A DNA stretch of 64,000 bases from Glaciecola sp047250385 (GCF_047250385.1 NZ_JBLBVM010000050.1:91920-155919); one strand, 5' to 3'. Shown: positions 25,991 through 35,101, counted from the stretch's first letter. Notes: generated by a model from the letters alone, not told the origin. Numbers and translations are program-made.

Positions 25991-26172
25991 TCTTTTATTC
26001 GATATACTATTTGCTATGTAATATGTATAGCCTAAATGCCAGCGTCACTTTCTACAACGATTTATTCTTAAAGAAGGCGCCTCTTTCTCAACAGCAGTGG
26101 TGTCAACAATAATGATGTCAACAAAAGTGGTGTTCACAAAAGCGACTTCAACGAAAGGAAACTGAAGCAACG

Positions 26173-26781
26173 ATGTCGACTAAAGCAGCATCAAAAAGAG
26201 CAGTTTGCGACAACTGCCATTACCCTTTGAAAACCTGCGTCTGCTCTGCGTTGGGTAAGGTACACAACAATACAAGAATATTAATTCTTCAAGATAAAAA
26301 TGAGCTTAAGAATGCGAAGAATACCGCACGATTAGCGGCCTTGAGCTTAAGCAATGTAGATATTATCCAAAGTGATGATGAGCAAAAAATGGCAGTCTTG
26401 CGCAAGCTTTGTACCACCGAGCCTGCGTCTATTGCCTTAATTTTCCCTTCAGGCGACAGCTTAGGATTTGAAACCGAGTATCCAAACTATATAGCCAACA
26501 GAGACAGTCCTCAGCATGAGGTGCGCACTCTATTGTTTATTGATGGCACCTGGCGCAAAGCTAAACGGATTTACTTGAGTAATGAGTATTTACAAGGCAT
26601 TCCAAGCTTTCACTTTGAGCATGCATTGCATGGCAATTACCGCATTCGCAAAACTAGTGTCGATAATGGTCTTTCAACCATAGAAGCTGTTGCTTATGCC
26701 TTAGGCAACATTGAGGATATTTCTATCGAACCTTTAGTTGACGTGTTTGAGAAAATGCAGTCATTTTGGCCTCACCCATAG
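26173..26781 (+). CDS. DTW-domain tRNA-uridine aminocarboxypropyltransferase
   Basis: DTW-domain enzyme of the TapT/YfiP type, which adds the 3-amino-3-carboxypropyl group of SAM to uridine in tRNA (acp3U). Zinc-binding cysteines lie in CDNCHYPLKTCVCS. The family motif region is FIDGTWRKAKRIY, followed by the RIRKTSVDNGLSTIEAVA segment. Length 202 is usual. The 80 bases upstream hold three decayed copies of a GTGGTGTCAACAAAA unit (about 26097-26150). It converges with the next gene. Confidence 0.85.
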   Translation: MSTKAASKRAVCDNCHYPLKTCVCSALGKVHNNTRILILQDKNELKNAKNTARLAALSLSNVDIIQSDDEQKMAVLRKLCTTEPASIALIFPSGDSLGFETEYPNYIANRDSPQHEVRTLLFIDGTWRKAKRIYLSNEYLQGIPSFHFEHALHGNYRIRKTSVDNGLSTIEAVAYALGNIEDISIEPLVDVFEKMQSFWPHP

Positions 26782-26796
26782 CCACGAAGTCCTAGC

Positions 26797-28914
26797 TTAG
26801 TAGCTATTATAACTACTTATAGGGTAATCCTCTGCTTTGGAAACCTCTTCAAACTTACTGACCATTTCTTGATACATCATGGGCCATTTTAATTTCAAGC
26901 GATGCAGGCGACGATAATGCATATCTTGCAGTGGTGTAGAACTTAACAATTGCTCGAGCAACATATTTTTCTGCTCAATATTCACATCACTCTGACTTAA
27001 AATGTGATCGAGTAATAATGCAAGCGCATCGCGACCATGTTCAAAGCCATGGCTTGGATAGTTGAACTCCATCAACTCAGCAGCTTTGCTATATTCGAAC
27101 CTCGACACCGCTTTATAGATGCGACTTAGAGTGCCATCGTTTGACTTCATATGCCGCCTTAATTCTGCATTCGCTGCTGTATCCGCCTTCTCAAAAAAAC
27201 AGGTAGTGAACGCTGATACATACTTATCAACAAACAATTCCAACTGAATGATTTTTTCCACGCTAAGACTCCCCATGACCTCGCACAGAGCAATGGATAA
27301 ATGATGTTGCTGATGAGGGCCTAATTCCGCAGTGGTGGACTGAATACTTTCTGCGCTACCATTTTCTTGTATTGCAGACAAGGCTGATTCAACAAACGCT
27401 TTATCTGCTTCTGGTAATTTAGTCATCGCATTTTTGTAGTATAAATCGACCATCACAGGCGATATGACTTTCAATCGTGCTATCGCCTCTTGATGGGGCA
27501 AGCCTTCTTGAATTACTTCATCTACTTCACTGGCCTCGGCGAATGCAGGTATCAACTGGCTTTGCTGCTTTTTAAGTTTGATGCACCTATCACCTGTTTC
27601 AATATTAACAGCTTTCAAATCGACGATACGGTTTGCTAATTCTGGCATTTCATAACGCGCTGTATTAGGTAGCTCAGATTCATCGGCGTACTTTGACTTT
27701 GACAGCATTCTGGCAACGATATTATTCTTTCGAAGTTGTTCAACGACGTCTTCAACAACGTTGAGATAAGGAAAACCGAGTAATCTACGCTTGCCGAGTT
27801 GGTCGCGAACAAATACCAATGGTCGCTGATAATTTGAGAACAATTGCAGTATGCTTATCTGTTCCTGACTCAGTTGATTTTCTGTTTCCGGGGACTGTAG
27901 GCGAAGTAGTGCTTTGGCTAAGTATCTATTGTTAGGTGGAATCGCCAACACTGGTTGATTAAACTTGTTCGCCTGCAGGAGGTGCTCAAGCAAAACTATT
28001 CTGTCGTTCATTGCAGCACTTAGAAGGGGTGTCGATACCGACCTTTGGTGATTAGCGACTGCTAAGCTTTTATCACGTGAATTATTCATCATATTAATGA
28101 TAAGTTCATCAGGCAGCTTTTGCTCAATTGCAACAACAATGGCTGAAGCGTCCAATGAGATATTTTCTGCAATCCACTGGCTAAACTCAAGATCTGGATA
28201 ATGTGAAATATAAGCTGAAACGAGTGAGTCGATGGTGGAAGTGCTTCTGATGATAGTAGCCCTTGAACCCAATTTATGCGGTTTGTCAGTGCCATTTCTC
28301 AAGCCTCTAAAGTCACTGTTATTGAGCTTTTCCCAGAATGCTTGTAATCCAGCTTTGTCAGTCGACTTTAAAAGTGAATGTAGTTCAAGAAACATCGATT
28401 TTATTGGGTGCTCAGGCGACATACTTTTCAATTCATTTCCCGTAAATGCGGGTAATTTCTCTGCCGAAGACTGAATATAAAAGTAATCCATCGCTGTAGC
28501 TGCGTCGTGAAAATTGATAAGCCCGGCATCGACCAAATACTTCAGAACGCGCTGGAGTTCACTGGTACTAAACTTATTTCGGTTGAGTAAATCGTTTAGT
28601 TTTGCTCTAGCTACTTTTTCTTCTTCATACAATGAGCGCGCTTCAGCTAAACATAATTCGTGCTCGCGACTGATATCGGAAATTGCCGACAGATCTTCCT
28701 GCGATAAGGATGTATCGGCCGATGAAACATTGGTTGGCTTTATTGGAATTGAAGTATCAATTAACTCATCTGTACTTGCAATTGTGCTAGTTGAGGCTCC
28801 TATTGGGCGGACCTTATCTTGCCCATCGTACAAACTGATTAATGCAAAAGTGACGATGGCAATAACAGCAATAGAAAAAAGCAAAACAGTGAGATTGGTT
28901 TTCAGTTTTCCCAT
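26797..28914 (-). CDS. Large membrane-anchored helical protein of unknown function
   Basis: A 705-residue protein with one N-terminal membrane anchor (about 7-28, LTVLLFSIAVIAIVTFALISLY). The rest is predicted helical; LLSAAMNDRIVLLEHLLQANKF around residue 300 looks like a degenerate ankyrin repeat, but I cannot assign a family. The exported part is acidic near the anchor. It converges on the DTW gene with a 15-base gap and has its own upstream region (28915-29037). Confidence 0.65.
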   Translation of the reverse strand: MGKLKTNLTVLLFSIAVIAIVTFALISLYDGQDKVRPIGASTSTIASTDELIDTSIPIKPTNVSSADTSLSQEDLSAISDISREHELCLAEARSLYEEEKVARAKLNDLLNRNKFSTSELQRVLKYLVDAGLINFHDAATAMDYFYIQSSAEKLPAFTGNELKSMSPEHPIKSMFLELHSLLKSTDKAGLQAFWEKLNNSDFRGLRNGTDKPHKLGSRATIIRSTSTIDSLVSAYISHYPDLEFSQWIAENISLDASAIVVAIEQKLPDELIINMMNNSRDKSLAVANHQRSVSTPLLSAAMNDRIVLLEHLLQANKFNQPVLAIPPNNRYLAKALLRLQSPETENQLSQEQISILQLFSNYQRPLVFVRDQLGKRRLLGFPYLNVVEDVVEQLRKNNIVARMLSKSKYADESELPNTARYEMPELANRIVDLKAVNIETGDRCIKLKKQQSQLIPAFAEASEVDEVIQEGLPHQEAIARLKVISPVMVDLYYKNAMTKLPEADKAFVESALSAIQENGSAESIQSTTAELGPHQQHHLSIALCEVMGSLSVEKIIQLELFVDKYVSAFTTCFFEKADTAANAELRRHMKSNDGTLSRIYKAVSRFEYSKAAELMEFNYPSHGFEHGRDALALLLDHILSQSDVNIEQKNMLLEQLLSSTPLQDMHYRRLHRLKLKWPMMYQEMVSKFEEVSKAEDYPISSYNSY

Positions 28915-29037
28915 AAAAAAGTGTGTTTATACCATTTTTACTTTGTAGCAATTGCCTGATTGGATATTTCCATAGACCTTCATTAACAATCCTTGTAAGT
29001 TTTCGCAGTTTTGCAGTGATTTAAGCTTGGGTTCGCA

Positions 29038-29448
29038 TTATAACTTAGGGTTTTGCTCAGACCAAACGGCTAACTCATTGCCACTAGGCTCTTTGAAGTG
29101 AAAGCGTCTGCCGCCTGGGAAGTCAAAGATATCTTTACAAACCTTACCACCAGCAGCGGTTACTTTTTGCATGGTCGATTCTAAATCACGAGAGTAGAGT
29201 ACAAGCAACGCTGCTCCGTCCTCTACTCTCGTATTCATGTCAGCCTTGTAAAACCCACCGTCGAGGCCCTGATTACTGAAGGACGCATAGTCCTCGCCGT
29301 ACCAAATAAAATCCCAAGCGAAAGCGGCATGGAAGAAGCCGCAAGTCGCTTTTAGATCATGGGCTGCGAACTCGACATAGTTGAGTTTCTCATGATTGAC
29401 GTTGTCAGTGGAATTGCTCAAGCCATTGGTTGCCAAGCTGAGCACCAA
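29038..29448 (-). CDS. VOC family (glyoxalase-like) protein
   Basis: One vicinal-oxygen-chelate module: LNYVEFAAHDLKATCGFFHAAFAWDF at the start and FPGGRRFHFKEPSGNELAVW at the end, the latter bearing the usual glutamate. Such modules bind metal and act in glyoxal detoxification, ring cleavage or resistance; the role here is unknown. The start is unsure: ATG 29448 overlaps the upstream HiPIP gene by 31 bases, while TTG 29421 would overlap its stop by four. The domain begins near residue 20 of the longer form. Confidence 0.8.
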   Translation of the reverse strand: MVLSLATNGLSNSTDNVNHEKLNYVEFAAHDLKATCGFFHAAFAWDFIWYGEDYASFSNQGLDGGFYKADMNTRVEDGAALLVLYSRDLESTMQKVTAAGGKVCKDIFDFPGGRRFHFKEPSGNELAVWSEQNPKL

Positions 29449-29708
29449 CCTTTAGCTGCAACCAGTTTGCCGCCAAACAATTTACATGGACGCCAATCGT
29501 TACCTTCGCCACCGTTAACATATAGGCAATTTGCGCAATTTTTACCTTCTATTTTTGACTCATGAACGTATTTAAGTGCAATTACTGTCGGGTCATCCAT
29601 ACTCACCTTTTCTGCAGCATTAGCACGCAATGCAACGCCGCCAATAGTTAAACCAATGAGTGTTGAGCCAGATAATTTTAAAAAGTCACGACGGTTAACA
29701 TTGTTCAT
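29418..29708 (-). CDS. High-potential iron-sulfur protein (HiPIP)
   Basis: Small periplasmic 4Fe-4S electron carrier. A Tat signal (NRRDFLKLSGSTLIGLTIGG) fits the family, whose cluster is loaded before export. The four cluster cysteines are in CANC, then RPC and GWC, with HiPIP spacing. Length 96 is normal. HiPIPs donate electrons to cytochrome oxidases or reaction centres. GGATATTCAAA precedes the ATG. A likely Fur box lies upstream and the VOC gene overlaps the 3' end. Confidence 0.92.
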   Translation of the reverse strand: MNNVNRRDFLKLSGSTLIGLTIGGVALRANAAEKVSMDDPTVIALKYVHESKIEGKNCANCLYVNGGEGNDWRPCKLFGGKLVAAKGWCSAWQPMA

Positions 29709-29737
29709 TTTGAATATCCTAATTTAAAGACGAAAAT

Positions 29738-29756
29738 AATAATGATTCTCTTTTAC
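29738..29756 (-). promoter_or_regulatory. Possible Fur box upstream of the HiPIP gene
   Basis: On the minus strand GTAAAAGAGAATCATTATT matches 14 of 19 positions of the Fur consensus (GATAATGATAATCATTATC), with the right half almost perfect. It is 30 bases upstream of the HiPIP start and would tie this iron protein to iron supply. Confidence 0.4.
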
Positions 29757-29764
29757 ACTAGCCT

Positions 29765-29797
29765 GAAAAAAAGAAAGCTCGCCGAATAGGCGAGCTC
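29765..29797 (-). terminator. Rho-independent terminator
   Basis: On the minus strand AGCTCGCC, loop TATTC, GGCGAGCT (29776-29796) is followed by TTTCTTTTTTT. It closes the transcript coming from the flavin reductase gene at 29922. Confidence 0.85.
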
Positions 29798-29921
29798 ATA
29801 AGACCAGAGAGGTTGTGTGTACCTCTATGTATACTTATACACAAAGGAAGTGGATCTATCTAGTAAAATAAAAATGAATGACTGAGTTATTGTCCTAAAT
29901 CAAAGCCAAAAAGACAGTCGT

Positions 29922-30614
29922 CTAAAGTTTCCTTACAGCAATGTTAGTCAACTTTTCATTAGTCTTAGCATAGCCAAATCGAGCTAAACGATTCGTAGAA
30001 TGGTAAGAGTCTAAACCAGACACTGCGATTGATTCTGCTCCTTCAATATCTACATAACCATCGTTGCCAACCCACCGCGGTTCAATAATGACTTCCACGA
30101 CCTGCCCAATCACCAATTCTGTTTGATTTATTGCCAATAATTGAATGTCCTGCACCTGCATGCCCAATTTAATGTGCGCTTCCAACACGTAGGGTGCGTT
30201 CACTTGTTCAGTGCGTTGCGGCGTTAATCCGATTTGTTCAAACTCACTGAGCTCACTATCGTATCGTGCAGAAGTTTGATGTGCCATTTCGATGATGGAC
30301 GCGCAAATATGGTTAATGGTGTATTCGCCAGTATCTTTGATGTTTTGCAAGGTGTCACGGGGAACTGAATGCGGGCGCATGATCATTCCCAACAAGGGAG
30401 GGTGTGCACCAACGTGAAAAACCGAACTCACGACAGCTAAATTATCAATCCCTGTCTCGCCCGCTTTGGATTTTGGGGAACGTGTTCCAATCAAATTACC
30501 GCTCTTGAAGCCTGACAGAGAGTTGATGAAATTCGCTCTAAAGCGCTCAGGCATCTGCTCAATATCACTAGCATTGAAATGCTTAGGCATGTCTTGTTTC
30601 GGATTAGTGTTCAT
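29922..30614 (-). CDS. Flavin reductase-like (DIM6/NTAB) domain protein
   Basis: FMN-binding split-barrel protein. RFRANFINSLSGFKSGNLIGT near the N-terminus and HPPLLGMIMRP followed by DTGEYTINHI are typical of this family, which includes flavin reductases and FMN-dependent oxidoreductases. Length about 230 fits. ATG 30614 is chosen: it follows the upstream gene's stop by one base; an in-frame ATG at 30638 would overlap that gene by 23. Preceded by the CPXCG gene and ended by a terminator at 29765. Confidence 0.85.
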   Translation of the reverse strand: MNTNPKQDMPKHFNASDIEQMPERFRANFINSLSGFKSGNLIGTRSPKSKAGETGIDNLAVVSSVFHVGAHPPLLGMIMRPHSVPRDTLQNIKDTGEYTINHICASIIEMAHQTSARYDSELSEFEQIGLTPQRTEQVNAPYVLEAHIKLGMQVQDIQLLAINQTELVIGQVVEVIIEPRWVGNDGYVDIEGAESIAVSGLDSYHSTNRLARFGYAKTNEKLTNIAVRKL

Positions 30615-30615
30615 T

Positions 30616-30807
30616 TTAATCATCATCTCGTTTTGCAATTATCTCGATACCAAAGCCATTATCGATAACGCTCAGTTCAATAGGCGAACAACAAATCTGG
30701 CAATCGACTATTTGCTCTTGGCCAAGATCGTTGGCCTCGTCAATTTCCAAATCGTTGTATGCCATACAGTAGGGACATTCAAATTTTGCAGCACTGCTCA
30801 AACTCAT
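30616..30807 (-). CDS. CPXCG motif-containing cysteine-rich protein
   Basis: A 63-residue zinc-ribbon protein with CPYC and CQIC pairs, separated by an acidic middle (LEIDEANDLGQEQ). The family is widespread in gammaproteobacteria and uncharacterised; the four cysteines probably bind zinc. It is directly followed by the flavin reductase-like gene, one base away, so the two form an operon. Confidence 0.9.
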   Translation of the reverse strand: MSLSSAAKFECPYCMAYNDLEIDEANDLGQEQIVDCQICCSPIELSVIDNGFGIEIIAKRDDD

Positions 30808-31190
30808 TTATTTGCCTTTAATCAAAAGATTACGAGAAGGTCCGAATTTTATATATGTTTGTACGAGCCGAATGCAAAGTTGGACGTACTAATTCCAAAA
30901 AAATAATGCCGAAAATATTGCTACGAAAAATAAGTTTGAGAAATATTATCAGACGCCATTGCCACAAAGAGACTGCCAATAAGAGATAAGCAATAAAAAA
31001 TACCAATAAGCGAATGATAATAAAAATATTCAACATGCGCCTTCTTAGTAACTAAGCATAACAAAACACTGTATATGCAACCAGTTATTTAGTATGCTTA
31101 ATTAAGAGAGTAAGCAAAGCTACTTTTCTTTTAGATAACAGACTTAGGCTAGCTACCAATAATATTCATGCAAAAAAAGGGCAAAACACT
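30808..31190. other. Intergenic stretch, possible small hydrophobic ORF
   Basis: AT-rich gap between divergent genes. A minus-strand frame at 30830-31036 (68 codons, AGAAGG three bases before its ATG) encodes a hydrophobic N-terminal helix (IFIIIRLLVFFIAYLLLAV) and a basic tail; it may be a small membrane protein but nothing else supports it. The remainder probably holds the promoters of the CPXCG and nuclease genes. Confidence 0.4.
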
Positions 31191-33392
31191 TTGCGCGATT
31201 TACCAACATTCTATTATTTGAGCCATTTTCATGAGTTTTTAAAATTCGTGACTGGTCCTTGTGAAAGCTTGTTAGACGATGAAGATAAACAGTTCATTCA
31301 AAACTTTATGTCACTGTCGAAGCCTCAGCAATGTTTGTTAGTTCGCTTTATCAATCGTAAATCCGATTTTGTAAAGCCGACAGTATATGAGTATGAGGAA
31401 ATTGAAGACATTCCAAGTAATTTTGATTACTTATATTACAGCGGCTGGTTTTCGGAACTTAATGTTCAGAGTATTCCTGCGTTTATCGAGCAAGTAACGA
31501 AAGACGAAATCATTCAAATAATGGACGAGCTGAATGCTGCTTACTTAAAAGAAGCCCCCGTATTTTCTTACAAAAAATCTCAGCCTAAAGCCAAACTTCT
31601 CAATATGCTCATGTCAGGCGCTAGTTGCAAACAAATCGCCAGTACTAAACTTGCGAAGTCATACTGGCAAAGCACGTTTGAATCACACACAACCTATTTC
31701 CTGTATTTATATTTTGGCAATCTGAAAGCGAAATTGAATCAGTTTTCCATGCGTGATCTCGGCGTGATGCGCACTCGCAAAGAGCAGGCTCAGGTGATGG
31801 CGAGGTTTAGCGATATTGATAGCGCTAAGTCTGCATTTTCGTTGCACTCTTTGCTCAATGATATTCGTTTGCAGCTACCCTTATTTGATGATGTGTCGGA
31901 ATTATCAAAGCAAGAGAGACAGAATTTTATCCTATCTCAATTAGAAAAAATGCCAGATCCACTTGGTCATAAAGCCGAAGAGCTGCATGCAAAACTTCAA
32001 TATTTGTTGGCCAGTGAATTACTCAAACACGATGCAGTTCATGCCACTACGCTACTAAAAACCATTAATACTGATAAAGCCCAAGAAAAATGGGCGCGTG
32101 AGGCCTATAAACTAGGTCTGATAGAGGAAGTCGAAGCAGAGTTAGAGCGTATAATCGAAGTGCCACTTTCAGAAGATCTGTTAGCGTTCGCAGAGGATTT
32201 TTTAGCTCGGAAGTACCATAAAAAACGCACCAGTGTACTTACCGACATGTTACGAGAAAATAGCCAAACCGTACTAATAGATGAAATGCATAAGGGGGCA
32301 GTTGAAAAAGGCGTTGTGGCGTATTACGAACAGCGGAACTGCCAAGCGTTTCGCACCGAGAACGAACTTTGGCGTGCGCTGTTTGGTTTGTACTTTTGGC
32401 ACGAAATATTTGAATTGGAAGGCTTAGGTTTAACTAACGAATTCGATCATGTACCCGTTTCGCTTCGCTCCAATCAATTTTATGAACTGGCAGCGGAGCA
32501 GATTGACGGTCGACTAGGGAGTACGACAAGTAAAGCCAAGTTGATCCAACAGCTCTCTATCAATGCAGCGAAGTACTATGGTCACAGCAACATTGTGTTT
32601 CGTTGGCGCAAAAACATATTGGAACGCCTCACTCTATTGATTCAACATAGCGAGCTTGAGGCAATCTTATCTTTGCTAAAAGCGATGTGCCAAGACTGGA
32701 AAAATCTAAGTGATGGCTTTCCCGATCTCATGCTCATAGAAGACACCAAACTGCGCTTCGAAGAAGTAAAATCTGAAGGCGATCAATTGCGTCGCAACCA
32801 GCTTCTCAGTATTCAAAAACTACAAAGTTTAGGCTTTGATGTGCGCATCACCAATGTGCATTGGACCATAGACCCAATGCAGCCTTATGCCGTCATCGAT
32901 ATCGAAACCACCGGTGGACGTGCTCAGCATCATCGTATTACCGAAGTGGGCATAGTGAAGATGGTTGGCGGCGTTGTCGTCGCAGAATGGCAATCTTTGG
33001 TTAACCCACAACGACGCATCCCACAGAACATTACTTCTTTAACTGGGATCGACAATGACATGGTCGCCGATGCGCCTCTGTTTGCGGAAGTCGCCGATGA
33101 CATCGATGAGTTCACTCAAGGCTGCGTATTCGTCGCTCACAACGTCAATTTTGATTATGGTTTTATTAAAGAAGAATTTAATCGCTTAGAACGCCAGTAC
33201 CGCAGACCAAAGCTATGCACCGTTCAACAAATGCGAAAACACTTTAAAGGCTTACCTTCATACTCACTCGCAAATTTAACAAGACATTTTAATATCGACA
33301 TGCAACGCCATCACCGCGCAATGTCCGACGCTATCGCCGCCGCTGAGTTGTTGAATATGGTGAATGAGAAACGCTTGGAATATAAACCTTAA
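31191..33392 (+). CDS. FAN1-like VRR-NUC nuclease fused to a DEDDh exonuclease
   Basis: Residues 1-100 match the N-terminal domain of bacterial FAN1 (YYLSHFHEFLKFV, SLSKPQQCLLVRFINRK). A SAP-like and helical-repeat region follows (about 100-490). A VRR-NUC nuclease core shows GFPDL with D512 and EVK with E525/K527, then GDQLRRNQ. After it an extra 3'-5' exonuclease domain (about 567-733) carries D570, E572 (DIETTG), D655 (NFDYGF) and H708/D713 (HRAMSD): a complete DEDDh set. FAN1 cuts branched DNA in crosslink repair and the fused exonuclease could trim the products (inference). The start is TTG with AAGGG about ten bases upstream. FAN1 proteins usually end at the VRR-NUC domain. Confidence 0.85.
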   Translation: MRDLPTFYYLSHFHEFLKFVTGPCESLLDDEDKQFIQNFMSLSKPQQCLLVRFINRKSDFVKPTVYEYEEIEDIPSNFDYLYYSGWFSELNVQSIPAFIEQVTKDEIIQIMDELNAAYLKEAPVFSYKKSQPKAKLLNMLMSGASCKQIASTKLAKSYWQSTFESHTTYFLYLYFGNLKAKLNQFSMRDLGVMRTRKEQAQVMARFSDIDSAKSAFSLHSLLNDIRLQLPLFDDVSELSKQERQNFILSQLEKMPDPLGHKAEELHAKLQYLLASELLKHDAVHATTLLKTINTDKAQEKWAREAYKLGLIEEVEAELERIIEVPLSEDLLAFAEDFLARKYHKKRTSVLTDMLRENSQTVLIDEMHKGAVEKGVVAYYEQRNCQAFRTENELWRALFGLYFWHEIFELEGLGLTNEFDHVPVSLRSNQFYELAAEQIDGRLGSTTSKAKLIQQLSINAAKYYGHSNIVFRWRKNILERLTLLIQHSELEAILSLLKAMCQDWKNLSDGFPDLMLIEDTKLRFEEVKSEGDQLRRNQLLSIQKLQSLGFDVRITNVHWTIDPMQPYAVIDIETTGGRAQHHRITEVGIVKMVGGVVVAEWQSLVNPQRRIPQNITSLTGIDNDMVADAPLFAEVADDIDEFTQGCVFVAHNVNFDYGFIKEEFNRLERQYRRPKLCTVQQMRKHFKGLPSYSLANLTRHFNIDMQRHHRAMSDAIAAAELLNMVNEKRLEYKP

Positions 33393-33501
33393 ACCTAACT
33401 CGTCATCCACCGCTTATCTTCCCTGCGAATACGATGGGGTGTTAATCCAAAAAGGCTTAAAACCAGTAAATACTTTCATGAATACTCTTTTTAAACGAAA
33501 A

Positions 33502-33765
33502 ATGAATCAATTTAATGAAGAAGAAACCTCGCGCATTATCGAGATGGCGTGGGAGGATCGTACGCCTTTCGAAGCGATTGAGCGTTTGTTTGGTGTGACT
33601 GAACCCGAGGTAATCGAGTTAATGCGCAGGAGCATTAAGCGCAAAACCTTTAATAACTGGCGAGCGAGAGTGTCAGGGCGAAAAACAAAACACCTGAAGT
33701 TGCGCAGTCCTGATGTGAGTCGAGGTTATTGTTCAACGCAGTATAAGCCGGTTCGTAAGCGTTGA
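33502..33765 (+). CDS. TIGR03643 family protein
   Basis: Small conserved protein of unknown function with IIEMAWEDRTPFEAIERLFGVTEPEVIELMRR, a helix-turn-helix-like core, then a basic C-terminus (NWRARVSGRKTKH) that may bind nucleic acid. ATG 33502 gives 87 residues, close to the family's size; ATG 33478 adds eight residues and a longer frame back to 33364 has no support. No strong ribosome site is visible for either. Confidence 0.8.
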   Translation: MNQFNEEETSRIIEMAWEDRTPFEAIERLFGVTEPEVIELMRRSIKRKTFNNWRARVSGRKTKHLKLRSPDVSRGYCSTQYKPVRKR

Positions 33766-33792
33766 GATAAGCTCTGAATGAGTTTTTAAACT

Positions 33793-34080
33793 CTACAGCC
33801 AAATATCCACATCTTGACCACCTAGGATCGCCATGATATCTATCCAGTTCTGATTAATACGGTAGTAGATAACATCAGCGCGATGGGGAAATCTTCTATA
33901 GCCTTGCCTGAAGTGATCAACCGATTGATAAGATAAGGGAGATGCTGCTATCTTTTCGAAGGCCTCAAAGAAACTGTTGAAATATTCATCCGCGAACCGT
34001 TCTCCAAATTCTTTAAAACCGTATACGTATATCCGTCGGAGGTCTTCTTTAGCCTCTGCAGTTAGACGATAGTTAGTCAC
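33793..34080 (-). CDS. parE: ParE/RelE-family toxin
   Basis: A 95-residue toxin of a type II module: YRLTAEAKEDLRRIYVYGFKEFG at the start, RRFPHRADVIYYRI in the sheet, and a C-terminal LGGQDVDIWL. ParE toxins poison DNA gyrase, RelE toxins cut mRNA on the ribosome; the sequence favours ParE. Its ATG overlaps the end of the antitoxin gene by eight bases, the usual coupled order (antitoxin first). Confidence 0.9.
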   Translation of the reverse strand: MTNYRLTAEAKEDLRRIYVYGFKEFGERFADEYFNSFFEAFEKIAASPLSYQSVDHFRQGYRRFPHRADVIYYRINQNWIDIMAILGGQDVDIWL

Positions 34081-34309
34081 TCTCTCTGATGCCCTGTTTA
34101 AACTCCTTTAGCATTTCTTCAGATGATTGGTAAACAAAACCACTTTCTTCTGCTCGGTCAAATTTTTGATTAATATATTCTGAGCGTCTTGCGCGTCTGA
34201 CCAAATCATTGATTAATTCACTTTTATTAGCGTAATCGCCAGCACTAGTAACTTGAAGCTTTAACCACTCATCATTTTTTTCAGTTAAGGTAACACTTTG
34301 TCGAGGCAT
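34073..34309 (-). CDS. parD: ParD-family antitoxin
   Basis: A ribbon-helix-helix antitoxin of 78 residues: MPRQSVTLTEKNDEWLKLQV starts the DNA-binding fold, YANKSELINDLVRRARR continues it, and an acidic C-terminal tail would wrap the toxin. ATG 34309 is preceded by GGAG at the right distance; an upstream in-frame ATG at 34351 would add 14 residues and span the operator, so it is rejected. Confidence 0.9.
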   Translation of the reverse strand: MPRQSVTLTEKNDEWLKLQVTSAGDYANKSELINDLVRRARRSEYINQKFDRAEESGFVYQSSEEMLKEFKQGIRESD

Positions 34310-34327
34310 ATTTTTACTCCAAGCCGT

Positions 34328-34347
34328 TTGGTGCAATATTACACCAA
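34328..34347 (-). promoter_or_regulatory. ParDE operator over the promoter -10 region
   Basis: TTGGTGCAATATTACACCAA is a 20-base near-perfect inverted repeat (one mismatched pair), 19 bases upstream of the antitoxin start. Its centre TAATAT can serve as a -10 box on the minus strand. The placement fits autorepression by the ribbon-helix-helix antitoxin. Confidence 0.65.
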
Positions 34348-34409
34348 CCAATCTAGGTCTTTCAACTGGACCTCAGACTTCATGTTGTGCGTCACATAAA
34401 CAAATTTGT

Positions 34410-34907
34410 CTATTGCGCTTCCTGTAATTCCCTTAAGGCTTTGCTTCGTTGCTCTACCAATGCTTGGACTTTTGGCATTAAATTTTGAGCGGCACGCTGA
34501 GCAACCTGCATAGACTCCTGCATAACCACTGGCATTGTTCTTAATACAGATTGGCCTGCAGGTGAGCGATAAAAGGCAAGGATCTCTTCAATTTCTTGTT
34601 CAGTGAAGTTCTGACGATAAATTCTCTTAAATTCTTCTCTCATTATTTCAAAGCTTAGTTCGGCCTTGAACAAGTCGCTAAGTTTAGCTAGGTAATCCTT
34701 ATGAACTGCAGATTCTTCAGCTGACATGTCTTGGCCTTTAAGCATGTCTGTTTGCATATCTCGCATTTGAGTAAACATGAGATCCATTGTCTCATCCAGT
34801 TTCATGATATCTAAAAGCTCATCGAGCTTGTCTTTTTCAGTCGTAACAACTTGCGCGTTTGCAGTTAAAGAAAAAAGCAGTATTAAAGTAAGTAGTAAAA
34901 TTTTCAT
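34410..34907 (-). CDS. DUF2059 domain exported protein
   Basis: Periplasmic helical protein of 165 residues with a Sec signal peptide (MKILLLTLILLFSLTANA). The DUF2059 core is visible as FKRIYRQNFTEQEIEEILAFYRSPAGQS followed by a helix ending in a Gln/Glu-rich tail. Function unknown. AAGGATG precedes the ATG. It lies just upstream of ParDE in the same direction, separated by about 100 bases that include the operator. Confidence 0.85.
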   Translation of the reverse strand: MKILLLTLILLFSLTANAQVVTTEKDKLDELLDIMKLDETMDLMFTQMRDMQTDMLKGQDMSAEESAVHKDYLAKLSDLFKAELSFEIMREEFKRIYRQNFTEQEIEEILAFYRSPAGQSVLRTMPVVMQESMQVAQRAAQNLMPKVQALVEQRSKALRELQEAQ

Positions 34908-35101
34908 GAATCAACATCCTTATTATGTATCTTAACTATAGCAACATGCTATAGAGACATCGTAATCGATAAAGAGGTCAAACAGCAAATTTACTAACCG
35001 CTGCCTGACTCCTCAAATGTGTAAGATTTACACTGAAGTGCAATATTTTCTGTTTTTTGTTGCGGGTAGTGAGTCGCCGCAATGCTTATCACTAAGGTAT
35101 T

